The notes beneath the pieces are model-generated. The model worked only from the letters and a program-made list of their open reading frames with translations. It ran no database searches and was not told where the DNA came from. From positions 1 to 29,071 of the forward strand of contig JAZNIV010000102.1 in assembly GCA_045577675.1 (NCBI GenBank): a DNA stretch of 29,071 bases, given 5' to 3'. A program made the translations under genes and the position numbers. This DNA comes from UBA1738 sp045577675 (GTDB taxonomy: Bacteria; Bacillota; Clostridia; UBA1381). Shown here in pieces: positions 20,316-28,726 of this stretch (position 1 is its first letter; every line of letters begins with the position of its first letter).

Positions 20316-21962
20316 ATGAATATAGATAACACATACGATGTAGGAATTTATTTAAGACTATCAAAAGACGATAATAACGGGCATTTGGAGAGCATGAGTA
20401 TAAGCAATCAAAGGCAACTATTAAAGGATTATGTTCTTGAAAAAGGTTGGAAACTGGTTGAAGAATATGTTGATGACGGTTGGACTGGAACAAACTTTGA
20501 AAGACCGAGTTTTAAGAGAATGATTGATGATGCTTTAAATGGCAAAATCAACTGTATTATCACAAAAGACCTGTCAAGACTTGGCAGAAATTATGTTCAG
20601 GCAGGTTATTATACAGACGAGTTCTTTCCTGAAAATGACATCCGCTATATCGCCATAAATGATAGCATTGATACTATCAATGACGACAATGATATGACTG
20701 CTTTTCATCATGTACTGAATGAAATTTACCCAAAACAGGTATCTAAAAAGGTGCGGCAAGTAAAGCGTAAGAGTGCTGAACAAGGCATGTTTATGGGAAG
20801 TCAAGCACCTTACGGATACAAGAAATCACCCGATGACAAGCATATTCTTATCATAGACGATGAAGCGGCATTGATAATCAAAAGATTATTTAATGAATTT
20901 GCGTCAGGTGATACTGCAAGACAAATTGCAGATAGACTTAACGAAGAGAAAATTGACAGTCCAAGATTTTATCATTATGCAAAAATGGGCAGAGTTAATC
21001 CGCTTACAGAAGAAAAGAATGTCTGGGGTAGCGCAACGGTATTGCAGTTATTACGCAATCAGGTTTATATCGGCAACATGGTTCAAGGAAAGCGTAAAAC
21101 AGTATCTTTTAAAACAAAAAAGATGCGTCAGGTAAGTCCTGAGAACTGGATTGTGGTTGAGAACACACACGAACCCATTGTAGAGCGTGAATTGTGGGAC
21201 AGAGTACATAGTCGTATGAGAACCAATTCAAGGGTTGCACGAACCAAAGAAAAGACCGTAGGACTGTTTGCAGGCATTTTAAGATGTGCCGATTGTAATT
21301 CACCACTTGCGTATATGCGCAAAAAACTTGCTAATGGTGAAAAAGGTCTTTATCGTTGCAGTCGTTATAACAACAACGGTTCAAATGCTTGCGGTACTCA
21401 TTACATTGAAGAAGACGACCTTTGTGAAATTGTTTTAAACGATATCAGGCATTATGCTGTAATAGCTGAAAACGAAAAAGAAACCATTGCAAACAAACTT
21501 TTAACATTGAAAAGTAAGCATGCAATGGCAGAAACAAAGGTTCTAAGAGGTCAGATTACAAATGCAGAAAACAGACTTGCAGTAATTAAGACCACTATCA
21601 AAAACCTTTATATTGACAAATGTAGCGGGAATTTGCCAGAAGAAGTGTTCAAGTCAATGATGGAAGATTTCTTGAAGGAACAAAGCGACCTTGAAGAACA
21701 AATTCCAAGACTGCATGATGAACTGGAACAGATAAACACAGCGACAGACGAGGTTAATGAATGGTTAAATCTTATCACTGACTTCACAAACATTGAGACC
21801 TTAACACGAGCTGTTGTATGTGAGCTTATAGAAAGCATCACTGTTTCAGACCGTCAAAAGGTTGATGATAAGTGGGAACAGTCAATAGGCATACGATACA
21901 GGTTCATAGGTAATCTATTGCAGGATGCAGAAACAGGTGCAAAAAAAGAGAACATTGCTTAG
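20316..21962 (+). CDS. Large serine recombinase (element integrase/excisionase)
   Basis: The 548-aa protein has the full large-serine-recombinase order. The catalytic domain begins GIYLRLSKDDN with nucleophile Ser16 and contains INCIITKDLSRLGRNYVQAG. The long helix and recombinase domain (about 165-290; APYGYKKSPDD, VLQLLRNQVYIGNMVQGKRK) follow. Then a zinc ribbon (LRCADCNSPLAYM ... YRCSRY ... ACGTHYIEE) and a coiled coil (about 390-470) precede a C-terminal tail with a DUF4368-like look. These enzymes integrate and excise ICEs such as the Tn5397/Tn4451 groups by cutting short attachment sites. GGAGG precedes ATG 20316. It is the last element gene before the chromosomal tRNA-Ser genes, and its final codons carry the tRNA terminator on the other strand. 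Confidence 0.95.
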   Translation: MNIDNTYDVGIYLRLSKDDNNGHLESMSISNQRQLLKDYVLEKGWKLVEEYVDDGWTGTNFERPSFKRMIDDALNGKINCIITKDLSRLGRNYVQAGYYTDEFFPENDIRYIAINDSIDTINDDNDMTAFHHVLNEIYPKQVSKKVRQVKRKSAEQGMFMGSQAPYGYKKSPDDKHILIIDDEAALIIKRLFNEFASGDTARQIADRLNEEKIDSPRFYHYAKMGRVNPLTEEKNVWGSATVLQLLRNQVYIGNMVQGKRKTVSFKTKKMRQVSPENWIVVENTHEPIVERELWDRVHSRMRTNSRVARTKEKTVGLFAGILRCADCNSPLAYMRKKLANGEKGLYRCSRYNNNGSNACGTHYIEEDDLCEIVLNDIRHYAVIAENEKETIANKLLTLKSKHAMAETKVLRGQITNAENRLAVIKTTIKNLYIDKCSGNLPEEVFKSMMEDFLKEQSDLEEQIPRLHDELEQINTATDEVNEWLNLITDFTNIETLTRAVVCELIESITVSDRQKVDDKWEQSIGIRYRFIGNLLQDAETGAKKENIA

Positions 21963-21985
21963 TTCCTAACCTAAACAATGTTCTC
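21941..21985 (-). terminator. Minus-strand terminator overlapping the recombinase 3' end
   Basis: On the minus strand GAGAACATTG (21985-21976) pairs with CAATGTTCTC (21957-21948), extended by a TTTAG/CTAAG inner stem, then seven U (21947-21941). It is the only U-tract terminator downstream of the tRNA-Ser genes and uses the last codons of the recombinase gene. Confidence 0.8.
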
Positions 21986-21996
21986 AGTCCTGATTG

Positions 21997-22031
21997 TTCA
22001 ATACTTCTGTCTCGCAAAGTAGAGTATTGAA
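21997..22031. other. Inverted repeat near the element end, candidate attachment site
   Basis: TTCAATACT (21997-22005) and AGTATTGAA (22023-22031) are perfect 9-bp inverted repeats 17 bp apart, lying between the recombinase stop and the tRNA-Ser 3' end. Imperfect palindromes of this size are typical of serine-recombinase att sites, but it could equally be the processing hairpin of the tRNA transcript. Confidence 0.3.
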
Positions 22032-22035
22032 TGAT

Positions 22036-22126
22036 TGGCGGAGAAGGAGGGATTTGAACCCTCGCGCCGGTTTCCCGACCTACACCCTTAGCAGGGGCGC
22101 CTCTTCGGCCTCTTGAGTACTTCTCC
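22036..22126 (-). tRNA. tRNA-Ser (anticodon GCT)
   Basis: The minus strand folds as a class II tRNA. Acceptor GGAGAAG (22126-22120) pairs with CTTCTCC, followed by G and encoded CCA (22038-22036). The anticodon loop CTGCTAA sits between CCC and GGG stems, a long variable arm (GTAGGTCGGGAAACCGGCGC) is typical of serine, and the T-loop reads GGTTCAAATCC. It is the second tRNA of the pair. Confidence 0.97.
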
Positions 22127-22209
22127 ATCAGATAAAAAATGCATACATCAGTAAATTGCTACCGACACAATTTAATTTGTATGCCTACTCAAATATTAAG
22201 TTTTAAAAG

Positions 22210-22297
22210 TGGAGGAGAGAGTGGGATTCGAACCCACGGACGCTCGCACGTCACCGGTTTTCAAGACCGGCTCTTTCAACCGCTCAGACATCTCTCC
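22210..22297 (-). tRNA. tRNA-Ser (anticodon TGA)
   Basis: Acceptor GGAGAGA (22297-22291) pairs with TCTCTCC, then T and encoded CCA. The anticodon loop CTTGAAA lies between CCGGT and ACCGG, the long variable arm is TGACGTGCGAGCGTC, and the T-loop contains GGTTCGAATCC. It is the promoter-proximal tRNA, 83 bp before the GCT gene; the spacer holds nothing else that I can identify. Confidence 0.97.
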
Positions 22298-22323
22298 AAA
22301 TCAAAGCGTTTACAACAGAATTT

Positions 22324-22352
22324 ATTATACCAAAGAAAATCCCGTTTGTCAA
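22324..22352 (-). promoter_or_regulatory. Consensus promoter of the tRNA-Ser pair
   Basis: TTGACA (22352-22347), a 17-bp spacer and TATAAT (22329-22324) on the minus strand, about 27 bp before the first tRNA. The near-perfect match fits a stable-RNA gene. Confidence 0.9.
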
Positions 22353-22365
22353 CACTTTTTTTAAA

Positions 22366-23358
22366 TTATTTTATAGCTTCCCGATATTTTTTCAAATCCA
22401 GAGCCCAATCCTCATCTAAGCATTTCTTCCCCGAAAAAAATTCAACCGTTTCTGTAAAATAGTCGGAGAACTTTTCAGCCCCTTTTACATTAAGATGCGT
22501 CGCGTCAAAGAAGTCACACTTTAAATCAAGCCCGATTTCATCATACTTCTGATTATAGTCAACAAACAAAACTCCTGTCTCCTCAGCAATTTTTTCTACA
22601 GAGTTATAGTACTGTTTTTCTTCAATTGTACTATTGGAGGGCGTCTTAACAAGCATCAGCTCCACACCGCTTGCATTGCACAAATCAATGATTTTATAAA
22701 GATATTCTTTATTCTTTTTAGAAAGCTCTTTTAAACCGCTTTCTGAATCTGTATCCGTTTTTTTCGCACCTTCAAATTCCTGCGTAAGAACATAATATCC
22801 CTTAGAATAGTCGTGCATGTCAGACTTTCTATACTCAAAATCCGCTTTTGTCAGTTCATTCCAACGGGAATGATACTTCATAAACCTACACGCAAGATTA
22901 AATCTTTTTCCTCTTGGGACAGAAGCATTTATAAGCTCCAGCTTATTAACAGACATAGGCATATTATCACAAAAGGTATAATTAACCCCGTCATCATAGT
23001 ACTCATCATTTTTTGAAAACATCAGAACATCAACCACTGCAAGCTTTAAATCCTGCGTTTTAAGTGCATCCACCATATAATGATATGTAGCCCAGACCGG
23101 CTGCTGCTGCGTTGCAAAAACGTAGGACTTAACCCCTGTATTTTCCCAGATAACCAAAGGATTAAAGCTGCAATATGCATTTGATGAACCAAAAAACATC
23201 ACATCATACTCATTTTCAGGACTATTATAAAATCCGTCTATCTTTTCAGTTACGTTCCACCAGCCCTCGGTAGATTTCCGGCTCAAAATACGGTCAGCAT
23301 AAGAAAAAGCTGCCGCAAATATCAAAACAAAAGCAATTATTCCTGCTGCTTTTCTCAT
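22366..23358 (-). CDS. SGNH-fold protein, partner of the MBOAT acyltransferase
   Basis: After an N-terminal membrane anchor or signal segment (AAGIIAFVLIFAAAFSYA) comes YDVMFFGSSNAYCSFNP, a G-x-S block I of the SGNH/DltD-AlgJ type (likely nucleophile Ser59). Near the C-terminus, CDFFDATHLNVKGAEKFSDY supplies the D-x-x-H pair (block V). Proteins of this type next to an MBOAT transferase usually move acyl groups onto surface polymers outside the membrane. The start ATG 23358 has a GGAGGG site; an earlier ATG would lie inside the MBOAT gene. It follows that gene by 13 bp in one operon. Confidence 0.8.
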   Translation of the reverse strand: MRKAAGIIAFVLIFAAAFSYADRILSRKSTEGWWNVTEKIDGFYNSPENEYDVMFFGSSNAYCSFNPLVIWENTGVKSYVFATQQQPVWATYHYMVDALKTQDLKLAVVDVLMFSKNDEYYDDGVNYTFCDNMPMSVNKLELINASVPRGKRFNLACRFMKYHSRWNELTKADFEYRKSDMHDYSKGYYVLTQEFEGAKKTDTDSESGLKELSKKNKEYLYKIIDLCNASGVELMLVKTPSNSTIEEKQYYNSVEKIAEETGVLFVDYNQKYDEIGLDLKCDFFDATHLNVKGAEKFSDYFTETVEFFSGKKCLDEDWALDLKKYREAIK

Positions 23359-23371
23359 ACTGCACCCTCCT

Positions 23372-24844
23372 TTAAAACTGGAAATATATAAACTGACTTG
23401 CTGCAAAGCCCGGCCCATAGATACCGAATATCAGGACTGCAAACAGCAATCCGTAATAAATCGGCCAGCGGGCAAAAATATGCATACCCTCTACTTTTTT
23501 AACAACGGAAATCCCTCTATGCTCCCAAACACTTACAAAACACATCACTACAAGCGACAACACAAGCACAACAATATTTGCTCCGTCAAGCCCCATAGAC
23601 GTAAGCCCGCCGCCGTATACCGACCACGGCTTAAAGTCAGTAAAAATCTTTTTTATAATCAAAATTACCTGCGTCAGGTTTGTGCTTCGGAAGAAAATCC
23701 ACGCAAAGCAAACAAGCACGAAGGTAACAAGTCTCTGAAACAGCTTATAATGTGCTGTATTTCTGTCAATATTTAAAATAGCACACACAAACCGCCGGAA
23801 ATTTTTGCTGACACCTCCAACAATCTGATAAACACCATGAACAGCACCCCAAATTACATAGTGCCAGCTTGCTCCGTGCCACAGGCCGCTCACAAGAAAC
23901 ACAATCATCAGGTTAAAATACTTTCTGACAGCACCCTTTCGGTTTCCGCCCATCGGGATATACAGATAATCTTTAAACCAGCTGGAAAGCGAAATATGCC
24001 ACCTACGCCAGAACTCCGCAATAGATGTGGACAAATACGGCTGCTCGAAATTCTTCATAAGCTCAAAGCCCATAACCTTAGCTGCACCCAAGGCTATAAT
24101 TGAGTAGGACGCGAAATCACAGTAAATCTGTACCGCAAAGGCGACAGTTGCAACAGTCAGCAAAAGTCCGCTGAAGTTTTCCGGATTATCATACACAGTA
24201 TTTACCAAAATCGCCGCTCTGTCTGCAATTACAAGCTTTAGAAAGAACCCCCAAAGCATTATCAAAAGTCCGCTTCTTACTCTGTTATAATCGAAATAAT
24301 GTCTTTCGTGTACCTGTTTGATAAGATTCTTTGACCTTTCGATAGGCCCTGCCACAAGCTGTGGAAAAAAGGACACAAACAATGCATACTTTAAAATATT
24401 TTTCTCAGGCTCAAGCTCTTTTCGGTACACATCGACAGTATAAGAAAGTGCCTGAAACGTGTAAAAGGATATTCCCACCGGCAGAATTACATCAAATTTC
24501 GGTGTGAGTACACTTAGTCCGAGCATTTGTCTTATGGCGTTTATATTGTCCATAGTAAAATAAAAATACTTAAAATAGAACAATATCGCAAGGTTTAACG
24601 TAAAGCTTATGCCCACCATAACCTTCCTTGAAAGCTCGGTTTTGCCTTTATCTATGAAAATTCCGCTGGCATAGGTTATAACCGTTGAAGTTGCCATCAA
24701 AAGGGCATACTCGGGATTCCAGCACATATAGAAATAGTAGCTTGCCCCAAGAAGCCATAAATATCTTATTTTATGCGGTATAAGAAAGTATACCAGCGTT
24801 ACAACAGGAAAAAATATTAAAAACTGCAGTGAGTTAAACAGCAT
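23372..24844 (-). CDS. MBOAT family membrane O-acyltransferase (AlgI/DltB-like)
   Basis: This 490-aa multi-pass membrane protein has the family signatures: PVGISFYTFQALSYTVDVYR (122-141), FFPQLVAGPIER (159-170), EFWRRWHISLSSWFKDYLYI (277-296, His283) and VSGLWHGASWHYVIWGAVHG (318-337, with the conserved His323). Members pass acyl groups from the cytoplasm to a polymer or peptidoglycan on the outside. GGAGG precedes ATG 24844. The SGNH partner is downstream and mnmG is 21 bp upstream, so all may share transcripts. The acceptor polymer is unknown. Confidence 0.92.
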   Translation of the reverse strand: MLFNSLQFLIFFPVVTLVYFLIPHKIRYLWLLGASYYFYMCWNPEYALLMATSTVITYASGIFIDKGKTELSRKVMVGISFTLNLAILFYFKYFYFTMDNINAIRQMLGLSVLTPKFDVILPVGISFYTFQALSYTVDVYRKELEPEKNILKYALFVSFFPQLVAGPIERSKNLIKQVHERHYFDYNRVRSGLLIMLWGFFLKLVIADRAAILVNTVYDNPENFSGLLLTVATVAFAVQIYCDFASYSIIALGAAKVMGFELMKNFEQPYLSTSIAEFWRRWHISLSSWFKDYLYIPMGGNRKGAVRKYFNLMIVFLVSGLWHGASWHYVIWGAVHGVYQIVGGVSKNFRRFVCAILNIDRNTAHYKLFQRLVTFVLVCFAWIFFRSTNLTQVILIIKKIFTDFKPWSVYGGGLTSMGLDGANIVVLVLSLVVMCFVSVWEHRGISVVKKVEGMHIFARWPIYYGLLFAVLIFGIYGPGFAASQFIYFQF

Positions 24845-24865
24845 CCGGCATACCTCCTTTTAAAA

Positions 24866-26743
24866 TCATCTTCCCCGGCTTTCCAGCCACACGATAAGTA
24901 CCGAAACGTCGCTCGGTGAAACTCCCGAAATTCTCGATGCCTGCCCTAAAGATTTCGGTTTTATTTTATTCAACTTTTGTCTTGCCTCAAGACGCAGCCC
25001 GTGAATATCCGAATAGTCACAATCCTGAGGAAGCAGCTTGTTTTCCATCTTTTTAAACTGTTCCACCTGCTGCTCCTGACGTTTTATATATCCGTCATAT
25101 TTAAGGCGAATTTCCGCCTCCTCGCAAACAGCATCCGGTAAAACAGGCCTTTTAGGGTCAACCGATGCAAGCGTTTCATATGAAATTTCCGGACGCTTTA
25201 ATGCATCGGACATACGAATCCCTGTTGCAACAGGAGATGTCCCATTTTCTTCAAGCACCGGATTGATAACCGACGGCGAGAGAACAATCCCCGAAAGTCT
25301 TTTTACCTCACCATCTATAAGCTCCATTTTTTCAAGGAATTTTTTATACCTTTCCTCAGAAATAAGTCCTGCACGGTATCCTATCGGAGTCAGCCTTTCG
25401 TCAGCATTATCCTGTCTTAAAAGCAGACGGTATTCACTGCGTGATGTCATCATACGATACGGCTCGTTAGTTCCTTTTGTAACAAGGTCATCAATTAGTG
25501 TACCTATATAGCCGTCACACCGCTGAAGAGTTACCGGTTCTTCTCCCTTTAGCTTTAGTGCTGCATTAATTCCGGCAATAAGCCCCTGTGCCGCTGCCTC
25601 TTCATAGCCGCTTGTGCCGTTAAATTGCCCTGCACCGTAAAGTCCGTGCCAATCCTTAAATTCAAGTGTCGGATAAAGCTGCGTCGGGTCACAGCAGTCA
25701 TATTCAATTGCATAAGCCGGACGCATAATCTCAACATTCTCAAGTCCCTTTATGGTACGCAGCATTTTTAGCTGAATATCCTCAGGTAGACCTGTGGAGA
25801 TACCTTGTGCATACATTTCCTTTGTATCGCTGCCCATCGGCTCCATAAAAAGCTGATGACGCGGCTTGTCCTTAAACTTTACCACCTTATCTTCAATCGA
25901 CGGACAGTATCTTGCACCAACTCCCTCAACTCTTCCGCTGTAGGTAGGTGTTCTGTCAAGATTGTCAAGAATAACCCTGTGCGTTTCCTCATTTGTGTAG
26001 GTAAGCCAGCAGAACGCCGTATTCTCGCCGGGGTCATCTGTCTCAAAAGAAAACGGCACAATCTTTTCGTCGCCGAGTTCCTTTTCCATTACATCATAAT
26101 TAAGGGAATCGCCGTGAATTCTTGCCGGTGTACCGGTTTTAAATCTACGGATTTCAATTCCTTTATCCTTTAAATTGGCAGAAAGACCGTTTGCCGGAAA
26201 TGTTCCGTCCGGTCCCGACTCACGTTCATATTCACCAATCATAATTTTGCCCTTTAAGTATGTTCCTGTGGCAATAATAACAGCCTTGGCAGCATATTTA
26301 GTACCAAGATGCGTTACAACACCGCAAACATTATTGTCATCATCAAGTATCACGTCTACTATCTCTGCCTGCTTAATCTGCAGATTTTCCTGATTTTCGA
26401 TGCACTGCTTCATTACACGATGATAGCTTTTTCTGTCAATCTGGCAACGCAGTGAATGCACAGCAGGGCCTTTTCCTACATTCAGCATTTTAGACTGAAT
26501 GAAGGTTTTATCTGCAGCCTTTCCCATTTCACCGCCTAAAGCGTCTATTTCACGAACTAAATGTCCCTTAGCCGTACCGCCTATACTTGGATTACACGGC
26601 AGATTGCCAATGGCATCAAGACTGATTGAAAACATTACAGTTTTCATTCCGAGCCTTGCTGCAGCAAGTCCTGCCTCAATTCCTGCATGACCTGCACCTA
26701 TTACGGCAACATCATAGCTTGCCAAAAACTCCTCAGGCATCAT
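24866..26743 (-). CDS. mnmG: tRNA uridine-5-carboxymethylaminomethyl modification enzyme MnmG (GidA)
   Basis: Full-length (625 aa) with the FAD-binding VAVIGAGHAGIEAGLAAARL (residues 13-32), LPCNPSIGGTAKGHLVREID and GGEMGKAADKTFIQSKMLN. The internal YPTLEFKDWHGLYGAGQFNG and GTSGYEEAAAQGL are also typical, as is the C-terminal helical domain ending in ASRISGVSPSDVSVLIVWLE. With MnmE, GTP, FAD and a folate it modifies wobble uridine (U34) of certain tRNAs. The ATGATG start overlaps the YesL-like stop by 4 bp, and GGAGGAAG precedes it. mnmE is not in the window. Confidence 0.97.
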   Translation of the reverse strand: MMPEEFLASYDVAVIGAGHAGIEAGLAAARLGMKTVMFSISLDAIGNLPCNPSIGGTAKGHLVREIDALGGEMGKAADKTFIQSKMLNVGKGPAVHSLRCQIDRKSYHRVMKQCIENQENLQIKQAEIVDVILDDDNNVCGVVTHLGTKYAAKAVIIATGTYLKGKIMIGEYERESGPDGTFPANGLSANLKDKGIEIRRFKTGTPARIHGDSLNYDVMEKELGDEKIVPFSFETDDPGENTAFCWLTYTNEETHRVILDNLDRTPTYSGRVEGVGARYCPSIEDKVVKFKDKPRHQLFMEPMGSDTKEMYAQGISTGLPEDIQLKMLRTIKGLENVEIMRPAYAIEYDCCDPTQLYPTLEFKDWHGLYGAGQFNGTSGYEEAAAQGLIAGINAALKLKGEEPVTLQRCDGYIGTLIDDLVTKGTNEPYRMMTSRSEYRLLLRQDNADERLTPIGYRAGLISEERYKKFLEKMELIDGEVKRLSGIVLSPSVINPVLEENGTSPVATGIRMSDALKRPEISYETLASVDPKRPVLPDAVCEEAEIRLKYDGYIKRQEQQVEQFKKMENKLLPQDCDYSDIHGLRLEARQKLNKIKPKSLGQASRISGVSPSDVSVLIVWLESRGR

Positions 26744-27570
26744 TCTTCCTCCTCAGCTTCTTCCTGTTCTTCACCGATAAGTCTGCGTTTAATCACTCTT
26801 GCGGAACAGAAATCAATCGGGAACCGCATAAAGCTTATCCATAACAGGAAGGTAAGCAGTATTATCGCAATAGATGTCAGCATACTGAATGCAAAATAAG
26901 TACATACCCCCACAATTACTGTCAAAATCAGGTTCATAGGCATTGTTGCAATTGCCATAATCAGTGCATTTTTGTAGATTTCACGGAGATTATTTTCAAA
27001 GGTAACCGCAAACTGATACAGATAAAAATGCATAAATGTATAAACCAGCATACACAGTATTGAAATAAACATCAGGTATAAAAACAGCGAATTTCCGCCC
27101 TTTGCCAGATTATAATAGAATACTATCGCATTAAGCCCCAACACCAAAACAGCAATATCAACAAGGAAAAATACAAGACAGTACTTGAAATTTTCTTTGC
27201 ATTTTTCAAAAAAATCTGACGTCAGCCACACATGCTCTTCGCGTGCAAAATTACGCAGAATAAATGTATATCCGGCAGAAGCAGGTCCTGTTCCCCATAA
27301 AACCGTAAGAATCACCGTTGCCATTAAAGTAAGCTGATGGGCAGCTGTTGTGTCTGTTCCTTCAGGCAGCCTTGCACTGATTATTACAAAAAAGAAAAAG
27401 TGGTAAAGAAGTATTACAGGCAAGCTGACAAGAAAGTACAGCATATTTGCCTGAAACAGCTTTCCGAGCTTTCTCCACAAAAGCTCGAAGTACAAGAAAA
27501 TACCCTTCTTTTTCGGTGCGTCCTTATCAACGCCCTTTCCCGGTTTATCATAATTAAAAAATAATCCCAT
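26740..27570 (-). CDS. YesL/DUF624-family membrane protein
   Basis: The 276-aa protein begins MGLFFNYDKPGKGVDKDAPK, then has an amphipathic stretch (YFELLWRKLGKLFQANMLYF) typical of DUF624 proteins and about five to six membrane helices (for example VSLPVILLYHFFFFVIISA, YCLVFFLVDIAVLVLGL, SLFLYLMFISILCMLVYTFM). The C-terminus is strongly acidic (EEQEEAEEEE). Function of the family is not established; many members sit with sugar-transport genes, but this one is coupled to mnmG. Promoter is the symmetric element at 27609-27637. Confidence 0.8.
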   Translation of the reverse strand: MGLFFNYDKPGKGVDKDAPKKKGIFLYFELLWRKLGKLFQANMLYFLVSLPVILLYHFFFFVIISARLPEGTDTTAAHQLTLMATVILTVLWGTGPASAGYTFILRNFAREEHVWLTSDFFEKCKENFKYCLVFFLVDIAVLVLGLNAIVFYYNLAKGGNSLFLYLMFISILCMLVYTFMHFYLYQFAVTFENNLREIYKNALIMAIATMPMNLILTVIVGVCTYFAFSMLTSIAIILLTFLLWISFMRFPIDFCSARVIKRRLIGEEQEEAEEEE

Positions 27571-27608
27571 CTTTTTACATTCCTTTCCAAGAAAACATAG
27601 CTACAGGT

Positions 27609-27638
27609 ATTGTATCATAATTTGTTTTGTGTTACAAT
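27609..27638. promoter_or_regulatory. Overlapping divergent promoters for rluA-like and yesL-like genes
   Basis: On the plus strand TTGTAT (27610-27615), 17 bp, TACAAT (27633-27638) faces the pseudouridine synthase. On the minus strand TTGTAA (27637-27632), 17 bp, TACAAT (27614-27609) faces the yesL-like operon. The same 30 bp thus reads as a promoter both ways. Confidence 0.65.
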
Positions 27639-27686
27639 ATATTAGTGATATTTGTTACAAAAAATTAAAAAACCGAGGTGCTACGG

Positions 27687-28634
27687 GTGAGGGAGATAGT
27701 AATAAATAAAAATGATGCAGGGCAGCGGCTTGACAAATTCCTGACCAAGCTTATGCCCAATTTGCCGCAAAGTATGCTGTATAAAAGTCTTAGAAAGGAC
27801 TGCGTTAAGATAAACGGCAAGCATATTAAGGACGGTGCTTTTAAATTACATGACGGCGATATATTAAAGCTGTATTTAAAGGACGAATTTTTTGAAACAC
27901 CCGACCCTGACACTGCCTTTATGCGGATTACTCCACAGCTCGACGTTGTGTATGAGGATGAAAATATAATTTTGGTAAACAAAAAACAGGGAATGTGCGT
28001 TCATGCAGATGACAGCGGAAGCACGGACACTCTTGTTGAGCATATAAAAGCATACTTATGGCAAAAGGGTGAATTTTTACCGGAGCAGGAAAACACCTTT
28101 GTTCCGTCGCTTTGCAACCGCATTGACCGCAACACCGGCGGCATTGTTATCGCAGCAAAAAATGCCGAAGCCCTTAGAATACTTAATCAGAAAATCAAGG
28201 ACAGAGAACTGGAAAAATCCTACCTGTGCCTTATCTACGGTCATCTTGACAGGAAAAGCGGCATTCTAAAGGGATATATTTTCAAGGATGAACAGAAAAA
28301 ACAGGTTTACGTTTATGACTCGCCGAAAAAAGGTGCAAAATCCTATGCTACACATTATAAAGTCATAAAGGAATACCCCGAATATTCTATGGTGGAGGCA
28401 AGGCTTGAAACAGGCAGAACGCATCAGATACGTGCAGGCTTTGCATTTATCGGACATCCGCTTTTAGGCGACGGAAAATACGGAACAAACGAGATAAACA
28501 AGCGATTTCCGTATTCCGGTCAAGCTCTTTACTCCTATAAGCTGAAATTCACCTTTACTAAGGACAGTGGAATACTTGACTATTTAAATGGACGTGAATT
28601 TGAGGTTAAGAACGTCAAATTTGCAGAAAAGTAG
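27687..28634 (+). CDS. RluA-family 23S rRNA/tRNA pseudouridine synthase
   Basis: An S4 RNA-binding domain occupies the first 65 residues (GQRLDKFLTKLMPNLPQSML ... LRKDCVKINGKHIKDG), followed by the catalytic domain with VYEDENIILVNKKQGM, the active-site block SLCNRIDRNTGGIVIAAKN (catalytic Asp147) and GRTHQIRAGFAFIGHPLLGD. The usual HRLDxxTSG is NRIDRNTGG here; the aspartate is kept. It should convert uridines to pseudouridine, but the target site cannot be read from sequence. GTG 27687 is chosen since GAGGTG lies 6 nt before it; another GTG at 27678 overlaps that site. Transcribed from the symmetric promoter, monocistronic. Confidence 0.92.
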   Translation: MREIVINKNDAGQRLDKFLTKLMPNLPQSMLYKSLRKDCVKINGKHIKDGAFKLHDGDILKLYLKDEFFETPDPDTAFMRITPQLDVVYEDENIILVNKKQGMCVHADDSGSTDTLVEHIKAYLWQKGEFLPEQENTFVPSLCNRIDRNTGGIVIAAKNAEALRILNQKIKDRELEKSYLCLIYGHLDRKSGILKGYIFKDEQKKQVYVYDSPKKGAKSYATHYKVIKEYPEYSMVEARLETGRTHQIRAGFAFIGHPLLGDGKYGTNEINKRFPYSGQALYSYKLKFTFTKDSGILDYLNGREFEVKNVKFAEK

Positions 28635-28703
28635 AAAATTGGAATGGCTATTACTACAAAGGCTTTTGTTACACTTTAAGACATATTCCTCATAACGAAA
28701 ATA

Positions 28704-28723
28704 GCTGCCGCAAATGCGGCAGC
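28704..28723. terminator. Bidirectional terminator between rluA-like and hydF
   Basis: GCTGCCGC (28704-28711) pairs with GCGGCAGC (28716-28723) with a 4-nt loop. T-rich tails occur on both sides (TTATTAGTTTTC on plus, TATTTTCG on minus), so it can serve both convergent genes. Confidence 0.75.
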
Positions 28724-28726
28724 TTA

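Noticed and set aside
1..22035. CRISPR array or insertion sequences in the element
   Set aside because: No regularly spaced repeats with unique spacers and no transposase-type gene were seen.
22139..22462. Plus-strand frame across the tRNA-Ser gene
   Set aside because: It reads through a well-folded tRNA and into the antisense of the SGNH gene; no ribosome site.
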